Source: Cardiocondyla obscurior (Eukaryota; Arthropoda; Insecta; Hymenoptera; Formicidae). Taken from it: a stretch of DNA of 64,000 nt. Positions 28,001-40,000 of this stretch are shown one piece after another. Within the stretch, counting starts at the first letter, position 1; each line of letters starts with the position of its first letter. A program made the translations under genes and the position numbers. The stretch spans positions 10,084,001-10,148,000 of the forward strand of contig NC_091864.1 in NCBI RefSeq assembly GCF_019399895.1. The letters run 5' to 3'. Under the pieces are notes generated by a model. That model did not search any database and had not been told where the DNA came from. It saw only the letters and a list, made by a program, of their open reading frames with translations.

Positions 28001-31000
28001 GCGACCAGCATTTACCAAGTTACGCGCGCTCCGCAATCGGGGAGGCATGATAAAAACGGGTTTCTCTCCATCATCCGTTCTTATCATCTTTTCTTGTACA
28101 GAAAAATACGCCGGTATCCTTATGCGACAATAGTCGCTCCTTCCCAAGTTTTATCCTACTCTTATCATAATACCAAAGTGCATAGTATTACGATGACATC
28201 GTGGTTTTCGCTAATGGCATATAGATATATGAAGGAATCAATAGTGTCAGCGCAAATCCAGTATTCAATAGTGGGATATTGATGCAAAATCAATATTAAT
28301 CCATACCAAATATATCTTTAGAAATATGTTTGACGACGATATTTACATTGCAAATGAGATAAAATAATTGCTGTGGTGCGTAAGTTATGTAGATGCACTT
28401 ATATGTGCTTGTATACTGCACGTGTATACGTACTTTTTTAACACTGACAAATCAATGTAGCTTTCTTGGAAATTAATTAATGAATTAATTCTAAATTTTG
28501 TTAAGTTTATTTTTCATTTTAAATATTTATCCATTTTTAATATATGAAAAAGAAAGCCCTGAAAATATAAAACATTCGAAGTGTATACTCTCAGACATTT
28601 TAATTTATGTTCGATTCGACACGATCCTGCGAAGTTTCGATTGGCTCAGTTTCGAGATACTCACGCTGGAAAATAATTCCCACAAACTTTTTCAATCAGA
28701 GAAATCAATATTAAAATCGCTGCCTTTGCGAACTATTGGTTTTATCTGAATTCGTTAGGTTAATGGCCGTGGACGAGCGATGGATCCATCGCTTTACGAA
28801 TATTTTGAAATGTTTCTCTGATCGGTATTTATAAATAAATATCAAATTGTACGGAAAGTCTTTTTCGATATTATTCCATATTTTTATTTTTTCGCCAAAA
28901 ATTGCACTATTATCACGCGCGAGTTCTACTCTTTAATAAAAACCGCATTTATTATTTGCATTACGTTTACGTACGAAATTTCAAGGAATGTTTATGCGCG
29001 CAATGGAAATTCTTTGATAACGTGGGAAAATTAGTAACTTACATTGCACACGTAGCGAGACGCGCTTGCTCACCGATGGCGGAACGCCGTTTGAAGCTAT
29101 GCATAAATAAGCCCCCATGTGAAGACGGCTTATCTTCACGATATGCAGCACTTCGCCATCCACAACATTCACTGGAACATAAAACGTTCGCGCATATTAG
29201 TATGTAAACTGCAAAAGGTTTAGGAAAATGCATTTAATATGCTCCCTCTAATATTTTCGGTTTTTATTGCAATTCATAAAATATTTGCGGATACATTTCT
29301 GTATAAAAATACGAGTCGTTAACTCCGCTATGAAATCTATAAACAATTAATTAATAATCAAATTTTGAATTAAACTTTTTAATTAAAGCGTGTTTTACGT
29401 TATAGCAGATCGTTGAAAAATCCTCATATTATATTCCTGGCCAAAGTAATTATTGTATAACATATAATGTAATTTGGCAAGCATCGCTCGTCGCAGTTGT
29501 AATTCTTCTCACGAATTAATAAGCGTGGCGCGATAATATCGGTATTATTTCGAAAATATAGATATCGATGATATCGACAAAGAAAGCGGCGTTCATCGAA
29601 GTGCAGGCCGCTGAAAGCGCGGGACGCGCATATGCGTCGAAACTTTTATTGCATGTCGTGCGACAAAGAGCACTTTGCGCCTTGCCGAAGAGCCATTTGC
29701 ATCCGCGCTGCATTCATTTCTGGCATGTTGGTTTGATATGCCTGGCGCAGATGACATAGACCAGATAGAAGGTAGATTAAACTCTGCAAAGGCGAATTAC
29801 ATCGGCATTTCGTCACAAAAGAGCTGCTTAAACATTAAAGACAACCGCGTACCGATAATCGCATTATCTCGTCACCGATTCAGCTCGATACAGATTTCGA
29901 TAGCAATAATACCCAATGCGCGAAAGTAAAACGAGCAAATAAATTAGACGTTACTTAATAATAAGCGTTTGGAAAATATTTGAAAAGTTGAACATTTTGT
30001 TTTAATTAACAAAAAAAAAAAAAAAATTAGGTCCGTAAATATTAATTAGCGCGGCGAAATACCGTCGTGTTGTTCTATGAAAATTAAGTTAATGGATTAT
30101 TTTATGTCGACAAAAATACGGCGCATAATTCTAATTATTCTTATAATGCGTGTCATAAACGATAATGTCGTATGCATATTATTGCCCGACGTATTTCTTT
30201 AGTCTTATTTCGACGGCAATTACATGAATGCGCGTCGTGTGTGTGCATATTGAACCAGGCCGGGTACGTGTAGAATGAATCGTCATATTAGCGGAGGAAC
30301 TGCTGTATTTGATAGAATGATCTATGCGCTATCTCGCTGTCGTCACTTAATAGATTGCACGTGACATACGTATTTATCTGGATATAGAAATCACATATTC
30401 AACGTATGTTTCGCGTATTTTGAGAGCATTGATCGAGCAATTTTCCATTACACATATTATACAAGCAATATATGTCGCGCAGTGCAAATTAAAATATAGA
30501 CGATTTACGCAATATGCGGCAATTAGTAGAAATAAAAAATAAAGAAGGGATATAAAAGTAAATTTTATTAAAATACACTTCATTTAACAGTTTCATAAGA
30601 AAGTTCTTTCAAGTTTCCGTAATTTATTATGTATCTTTGTTATTATATATTTTAATGGAATAATTCACAAAATGAAATTGATACGCTTTTATACGCGTTT
30701 CTCTTTAGTTTAAACCAACAGCTCAAGAAAATGCAAAAAGAATAACGCGTACAAAGATGAAAAACCTATTTAAGTTTTTTCTTGTAATAAAGTTGAAAGC
30801 ATCGCGAGACACGAGGAGCTTTGTACCCATTTGACAAAACTACGTAGGAGCAATAAGGTGTTATAAAAATGCACAAGATGCTGCAAGTTGTGTGTGATGC
30901 TCTTAAACGCGTTTTAATCTAAAATATTAATGCAACATTCCTATGAGTTTCTTTTTTTTTTTTCAATATTTTACACAATTTCACTAGAATTTAATTCAAT

Positions 31001-34000
31001 CGTAACATAAAAAAATGCGGTACGCAAAACTCGATAATGTGCTCTTCATCAGCAGATACGATAATATTTGCGATATTGGACGCGATAAAATACGCCTGTT
31101 GCATTATTACCGTACAGCTCTCTTTGCATATTCATGCGTTTTTTTTTTTTTTTTAGTTCGCGCTTCAATTACAAAATTCGCGTCGGGCAAAATAAAAATT
31201 GCAGATTATTAAATTTCGCCGCGCGGCACAGCTGAAGATTTCGTTGCTGAAAGGGAATGTAGCATATACATATACACGCGATGCAACGATGAAAGCAGTG
31301 AAAGGGATAAAGTTGTTACTCGGCCAGCAGTGAGATGCGAGAAGGTGTTGGAATCCTTGGTAGCGCACCCCGTGCTACAAGCTGCGCGGCAAACCTATCT
31401 ATTGTTCCATAAACAATGCAGAGTGCTGGGAGATTCTGCCCGGCGGGTCGCACTTTCAGGGGGTTTTAATCAAGTAGTCCCGCAGGCCTTGTGTCGGAAC
31501 TACTCGCTTACCGGTTTAGCGGAAACCTTTAAAACTTTCGGCTTAATGGGAAACCGCAATATGGCTCGACTGGGCGGAATTTCACGGCGGACACGTTGCG
31601 GCGGGGGCGAACAAAAGGGAACGCGGACAATTATTATTTTCGGGCACGCCCAAATTTTATTGTTTCCACAGCGCGATCGAGGTGACTCAATTTAACCGCG
31701 GCGATCTGATTATTTCACGGTAGGACGGCGATCGATGCCAGTTAAGATTAGACCATACGCCATTATCATATCGCGTGAGCTCAGGCGTTGTCATGTCATA
31801 TTACATTATGAATAACGCTATTAATGAAGTTATCGCTGGCTGGTGATTCCCTTATAATCGTACCTTTTATTCTAGCTGTAGAATGTTGCGTTTTCTATAT
31901 TCTTTCGCATATGCTGTAACTATGAATATTTTCAATTTGCAATTTCACTTTACCAATTTACTCATATATACGAAATAAAAAGAACGAGGATTTTTTAAAT
32001 GTTAAAAAAAACTGCTAAAAATACGAAATAAATTGAAATAAAACTCTCCATCGTTACTTAACACAGATAAAATATTTTTTCTAATATTTGTATAACGCAA
32101 ACTACAGAGAAAGAGAAATGGGGGAGAGATACATCTGTCTCGTACAGATATGTACATATTACGAGAATATTACTTCATATATTAAAGTTACATCATGTAC
32201 TTGATGTACGTGTCTATAATGCTATATGATATTGCCTGCGTCGACCTAGAAAGATTCGCGCTCCAACCTCCATGGCGTTATTAAACTTTGGTAAAATTGG
32301 CTCCCAATCGTCAGACTGGATAAAGTTTCGCGTCACGCGAGCGTATCGACGATGTTTTGAAATTTTCGCAGGACGTCACGTGGATGATGGTTGGGATCTT
32401 TCGCGGCTTATCCGCCGGCGAGTGTGCGTAGGTAGGGAAAAGACGTGCGGAACCACTCTCGAAATAAATTAGCGTTTGTTCACGTCGATGCCGCGGCGTG
32501 CTTTGCATAACGTTTTCCGTAGCGTATTCTTCGCAGCGTAAAAATAAGCGAACAGCTTACTCGAAGACGAAGTGGAGGGTCGGCCACCTATTTGGGAATT
32601 AGTACGTGATGTATTCCGGCCCATAAGCGAAGGATGGGTCGCAGATATTTCATCCCATCCCCCTTCCTTGTAGCCTTAAGTGCCCTTTTTCGCGTTATAA
32701 CCGCGAGATAACCCAGGTACATTCATTTCCGAGAGAAATCCTTGGCCAACGATTATTGCTGCTAATGTATCTGCGAATGTTGGACCAGACGTACGTAAGT
32801 GATTCTTATTACGGTATTTATTGCGCAGCTCTTGAAAACGCTTTAACGCTCACGAACGTGTTAATAGCGACGATTGTGACAAATAGTGCCGTCACGTGGA
32901 TTACGTAAAATATTGAACGAACAAATGTAGCTTTTTTTAAATTCATATTTCTCGTAACATGTAAAATAATTAAAATAAAATATATTTTTATCGTATCTAA
33001 TTCATTGTGTTTGTATGAAATAATAAAAAAGCGTGATTTATTTAAATACCGGAAATTTTTAATATAAACGCGAACGCTTGAATAGCTTATGTGTTAACAA
33101 TTTACGTTCACTCACACACATTCCGTTCAATGGTCTACGTAAGGCTGCAAATATTTGATTACATTTCCCAGCAACTATTTGTTATATGCGTTAAAGACAC
33201 GAATGTTCACAAGTTTCAGACAAATTGCGTAAATACTTGCGCGAGGCGAGAAATGAAATAAAATAAAGTCGCTCGTTACTGCAGCGCGAACTCGGAGAAC
33301 ATTAACGATCGATTGTCATGGACGCTTGACGTCACGGGGTTTGAAAGACAAATTACGTTTGCAGTGCAGCATTGCGTAAAGCGGATGAAAGACGGGGCTA
33401 TTATATTCCAGTTTCCAGCGAGAAATTTCTCAGATAATATTGACTTCGTGCTGAACGCTGACTTTACCAGCGGTTTGGAAGGCACAAAGGAACCTCAAAC
33501 GGTAACGAGAAAACGTAACGTGCCTCTTCACCGCAAGCATTGGCGCGCCGCAGACATCGGGGCGCGTTCGATACCGGTTCGAGTCGTTATGTGTACGTGT
33601 GTTCTCTCTCTGGCGCGGAATCAGGCGATGGATGTGTGAGCGCGAAATGAGTGCAAGGGTATAGCCGACTTTGCGCCGTGCTTTATACCCGATGCACATC
33701 AACTCCTATTCTCCTGCACGCTCGTCTCCTAGGCACCACCGGCGGGGAAACTCAGTTCGTTGTCGGTTTCGATTTTCCAGTCGCGTCGCGTTATGTCGGC
33801 CTCGCGTCGACAAGCCGTGGTCGCATTAACGGGGAAGGTCTTGCCGGGACTCGTGAGAGTATCGGTGACGGAAATACCCGCGGTGTATGTGTCTCTCGCT
33901 TCCTATCTACCTTCGCTCCTTGGTAGATATAAACAGGTGGGCGAGAAGGAGATGTACGCGTCCATGACTTCGCGTGTATGTACATTTAACGGTCGGTGAA

Positions 34001-37000
34001 CAGTATATATGTGCGAGGATTCGTGTGTACAGACATAATCACGAGCACACGGCTACATTGATCCACGATAATCGTGTAGGTGTGTACGGTCGAGTGGATG
34101 GTTTGCGCGGTACGTACACGTCTGTAACACACACGCGCGCGCGTCCGAGCGAGTTTAGAGTCGTTCCCGTATCGGAGAGAAACGGAGTAGGGCCGAGCGA
34201 AGGACCAAGTTCGCTCCGTAGATCGGAAGGGCAGTGGACAGGATGGACAGGTAGCAAACGGGTTCGTACATCTCGAGGAGGCGGAAGAAACCAATCGCAT
34301 TTCCTGAGCACGAAATGCGCGAAACGGCATCAACGGGCACCAATGTATGCGCATTTCCATAAGTATAGAGCCGGGACCGGATTTTCGTTCGTCCGCGCAG
34401 ATAAACCCTCGCGTCCGAGTTGCCGGACGCGGAATATTCCATATTTTCCCCGGCTTGTCCACTGTATCCGGTTCCAATTCACCCTCGACACCGAGCACGA
34501 CGTTCGCAGACGTCGCTGAATTGCGCCGCGTTATCGCTCTTATGAACGATCGTATTAAAGACACGAGCGACACGACGATTCGTTTCCGCCTTCCTCGTCG
34601 TTTATTTGCCCCTCATGGTCTCCTGGAGCCCTTACCGCACCCCTCGGCGCTCTAATTTCCCGCCCGCGCCTTCCTTTTATCTTTTCCCTCGTGTTCTCGC
34701 CATCGCCCTTCCGCACGATCAGTTCCGGTACCTGTCCGCCGGAGGTAAATCTCCCTTGTACCTGCAGGTGCCTCGCACCACCACCACCATCGCGTCCAAC
34801 GGCGCCGCCACCTCAACGCGCGATAGTTTTGCTAAATTCGATTTGCTTTCTCATCTCTCTCAACCATTCTTTTTTGGTTCGCTCGCCTCAAGGTGGGCGA
34901 GAGGGCACGGATAGGGTATACCTCCGGCCCGAGAAGAGGCAAGAAAAGCCGACAACCATCTATATTTTCTCGGAGGGTTGGTGGGTGTCTGGAGGCTATC
35001 AGGCGAGAAGTAATGGCGTTAGCCCGTCCCCAGAGGCCAACACATCAGTTAGTAACGCGGTCGTACGGCTCGAACGCGAGCCATATTCACCACCGCGATA
35101 TTTTGTCCAATTACGCGGATAATCTGACGCTTCTCTCGAATGACGAACCGCCGGCTTACTAGTTTGTATCTCTACACGCAGATAGATATCGATTACGTAT
35201 CGTTATGCGCTTGGTAACGGATCATTAATTATAAATGAAAGAACGGCTAATTATTCAAGAATTATTATCGAAACTTTTACTACTGAATCTTTATTAAAAA
35301 ATATTTTGAAATTTATAATTCTAAAAAATTATTTGGAAAAATTATGAAATCTTTAAAAGTTAATAAAAATAGCAGAGAAAAGATTTTAATAAAAATGTAT
35401 AATGTAACTTTCATTCTCTGCAACACTAAATACTGATTTTTTTTTCATACAGAAAATAAAAAAAAAATTAAAAGAGATATTGAATAGACATTTTGAAGAA
35501 GAAAGAGTTTATGTAAATGGATAAAGTGTGCGCAATGGCTCGATATAGATAAATAAAATATTCATAGCTTCTAAAAGGTGTTAAACCTCTCAACGCTCAT
35601 GTGCTATGCGCGAACGTAAAAGTTTATTTCCTTTTTACGAAGTAATGTTACGAAATGTCATCTTATAATGTGAGCTATCATTTAAGTTCCTCCCAACATA
35701 TATTTTCAAAGTAGTAAATATTTGTTACGACCGCATCAGTTTAATTTCAGATAATAGATATAATCAACGCCGTATCTGTGTCGTCGGTAATATTCTTTTT
35801 GTATTTTAATTCGACTTTAAGAACTGTAATCGTCTCTTTTATTTACAATAAAACGCGCGTTATTTTTGCGACAGATAATCAGTGGATCACGCTACGTAAT
35901 CGACTATTTTTCCATATCGGAACGCGCGACATCCATATTTATCAGTATCAGTTTATACGGTCGGCTTAGTGTGGAGTAGTGGTTTACGATCTCCTCTGAG
36001 CGTCGGCAGTCGACGTATGCTTGGAAGGCAATGAAAATTTAAATTAGCGCGCACAGAAATTAAATCCAACCTTTATCCTTTATTGAGGAAATCCTCCGGA
36101 ATCTGCAGACGGTTTGACGTCTCATCCCGTCCATTTTCACCTCAGCCAGTCGACTGGCTTGTACTTTTTGATCCCGTCATAATTAGTAATTAAGAGGGTA
36201 ATTAGCATCGATCGAGATGGGTTCAAGAAAGTGGATGTGTTCTTATGTCGCATAGATATTTTCATCATGTTGAAACGATAGGCACAGCTGGCACTATCGT
36301 CGATCCATTATTTATATCGAAGTCTGATAATTGTTAAAAATTTTCATAATCTAACATAATTCTAAAATATTATTTGTGTAGCATTTTCATTGCGAAGTAA
36401 AATAAGACTAAAGTTACGTAAGAAATTCTACGCGAAATAATTTTTGCATGGTAATTGATCGCGTAAAAAGTTAAAGAATTGTATTGAGCAACGCATATTT
36501 ATATATATTTTATTGCACATGTGTATATGTAAATCTCAACTTCGAACTGTGAACTAGTAGGTACACTTTTGGACATATTACACAGTACGGTTTGGCGATA
36601 TGCAGTGGTTACACCGCGCACCTGAATAATTGCGTTCTGGCCACAGTTTACTGGACCGAATTTTGATGTTGGACTAGGAGAGAAATAATTAATCGTTAAA
36701 TCACTGCATCCGTTAGTAGGGGGATAGATGATACCGGATGCTTGGAGATGTAGCAAACCGTAGGTATTATTCTCATGTAATTCGCATTATTTATAAAATG
36801 AGAATGGAAGGTATTATTTTTTATAATAGCATTGATTTTATTTTTTTTAAGCAGTATAGAGTATGAAAACTACATTAAAAAAATGAATTTAATTACTTAA
36901 TAACCGTTGGTGTAATCGTATAACACAATTGCTCTTAATATTGGAAAATAAAATACAATATCACCAGTGATACATTTAATTAATAAATCATAATATTATC

Positions 37001-40000
37001 TGTAAGCTAATGGCTAACGTATTGTTTTGCTTTCCATTGTGTCTATTATTATCTATATACATATAGGAAATTATTTGTTTTATCTAATTGTATCTAATAA
37101 TATAAAGTGTAACTCTAGAATATTAATTAATGTGTAAATTACTAAAGTAAGAATGAATAAAATAATACTTTAATATATCGTTAATTGTAAATATAAGAAG
37201 GATTTAAACAGAAATGTGCGTCCCAGTCTAGTGATCAATTTAGGGGCAAGTAATTTAGCATCATTTATCATTTGCATACGATATGTGTTATCGACCGCCA
37301 CATCTCTCAGCGGCATTATCAAAGTTATAACTATTCTACCGCGCGTTAAGCTCGGAATACCGTCGTTTCTACTCGCTTGTCTATTCGAGAAAATCATAGT
37401 AAATTAATTATGACTCACCACTCTCGCCGTTATAATTTATGTTCTTGCCATCCTCCCGTCGCCACATGACGTAAGGCTCCGGATATCCAGTTGCTTTGCA
37501 CGTCAACGTCACATTGGAAGCTTCGCGGACCACCATGTCAGTACTGGTCTCTTTGGTGATAATCGACGGCGGTACTGTAACACGGACATTATTAAAATTT
37601 TACTTTCATAATTATAATTATAATTATGGAAATTTAAATCTTTTTACACGGTCGCTTTCTTGTCGAGTTATTAAATATAATTTTTTAATTAATAATGTTA
37701 GTAGAAATATAATTCTTGGGAGGGAGAATTTTCTATAACGTACAAATAATTTTTACATTAAATTTAACCGAGGCTTTGAGAAAACTTGAATATATAATAC
37801 CGCTTACCCACAACTTGTACGTAACCCTGACGACTCTTCATCGGATCCGTATTCACCTGGCACATGTACCATCCGCGATCGACTTCCTGAACTTCCTTTA
37901 TATGAAGATACCACGAGCGATGATCATTGTAAGATAATGTGATTCGGGGATTCTGAGTAATTACGTTCTGATGGATCGACAATATGGTTTGCGTGTCAAC
38001 TCGCACCCATGCCACCTTAAACAAAAAAAATTTCTTTTTTTGAGATCTTTAGTAAAATAAGGCACGCGTAGCGTTTTTTCTGGTTTTCTATATGTTTTTT
38101 TTTCTTTTTAATAAAAAAAAAACATCGAATTAGTTTCGTTATCTTAACTCAATAATCGAGCAAAGTTATATTCTACAGCCTTTACATAGATCTCGAGAAA
38201 CTGACGGAGGCTTAGAACTACTCACTCTTCTTCGTACTACCGCCTGTCTCTCGCACACTTTCGTCGTTGAATTTTCGATACGGGCAAGAGGTTTCTTGAG
38301 CATGCAAAACATGCCCGAAGTCTCGCAAATTCTACAGCAGTATAATTTCCACCGCAAGCGCAACTCAAGTATGTTCCGTGTTTCCAGTAGTACGACTGGA
38401 GAGTATCGCTCGTGGAAAAGATCAGCTCGCTCGCGAATATTTTAGCTCTTATCCTTATATGTACTCGACTGCTATGCACACACGTAGCCGTACGCGTGAA
38501 CTCACATTTATAAACCCACACTAAATGACGTTCCGCAGTATTCGTTACAATATTACTTTAATAACTCATCTTGACACAACTTCTGACGTGCTCTCATCGA
38601 CATAACAGATGAAAGTTTACTCCAAACTTGACATTGTTGCGATAATTGTTAATAACGAAAACAAAAGAAATAGCAAAATGAATTATAGTTAGATAAAAAG
38701 TAAATAATCAAAAATTAAAACTAAATCTGAAAATTAATTAATTTAAATATATTTAAAATATTTTTGATATTTTTACGAGTTAATATTATTAGCGCGTTAA
38801 TAATTTCTTTAAATGTGGAGCTAAAATTTTATATTAGTATATTTAAAATTATTTTTAAGAGATACGTATCTAACCAACATATGTACATTTGCGATCTGAA
38901 AACTTACAAACTCAAAATCTCTCGGTTCTCAACACAGAAAAGCGTTTAGCGCATTTTCATATGAAAGCCTTTCGATTAAAAGGATGAATGGATAGTAGAA
39001 TCGAATGTCGCTGGGAGAAAATTTTTGAATGCGAAATATGCTTTCTCCTTGGAATGTGCAGCGAATACCGAGTGTACGAAAGCTCGTCGAACGATGAGAA
39101 CATAAATCTTTCATCTCTCATTAAATTTTCAAAAGACGGTGGCGGATATCTTGTAGATTATATTTCATATACCGAGACACATTCCTGAAATTCGTTTAAC
39201 AGAAACGTATGAATTTAATTTACGCGCTTAACGAGATGCAGCAAAATCCGTGACGAAATAAAGTTAGCGATGCAGAATAATTTATACGGCTGTACTTGAT
39301 TCTGATCATCTAGGAGAAAGAAGGAAACGTATTATTAGCTTATGCCGGGTCGTATTATTTCTAGGTGTTGTCACTTCTCGGCAAAATGAATTGTATCCTA
39401 TTGTTACGTGATCTCAATTAACTGAAGGAAAATGAAGCAATTATGCGAGGTCTTTGATAACGGTACGTAAACTAGGACCGTCCAATTCGCAGTCTACGGA
39501 CCATAAATGCCGTAGGGATTTCAGTAGATACTATCTTCATTTAATTTGTGCAAGCGCTTCTTGCACGGAGCAGCAAGAAAAGTTCGAATCTTGCTTAATA
39601 GCAATTTGCCATGTTGAAAACGTTTCCTTAAGCTCACTCTAGACTATTTATAATTCACGTTAGAATTCAGAATAGTATTTCCTCTTACGTAATATAAACT
39701 ATTTTAGAATCAGGTGTACGTGCGCATACATGTATAAAATTATATTAAAATACAACGTGTATGTGAACTCATATTTAAGTATCTGATATACAATATAATA
39801 AATAAATATGCGTCAAACTTTCTCATAAAATTGTTAACGTTGGAAAAAAAAATTTACATCTATATTAATGTGTTTTTTACTGCACATAAAGTTACACCTC
39901 TTTATATAATAATAAATTTAATTATTTTTGTAGGAACTTTTTTTGCTATATATTTATTTCGATTTTTACGCGACGTAAATTAAAAAAAAAAAATAGTAAT

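Noticed and set aside
32618..32905. Plus-strand frame of about 90 codons across a GTACGTAAGT donor-like site
   Set aside because: No convincing acceptor or family similarity; inside an intron of the opposite strand.
34691..35122. 143-codon plus-strand frame (and neighbours of 181 and 195 codons on both strands)
   Set aside because: Overlapping long frames on both strands in CpG-rich DNA; no splice context or family motif.
39550..39610. tRNA-like B-box (AGTTCGAATCTTGC)
   Set aside because: No A box or cloverleaf pairing around it.
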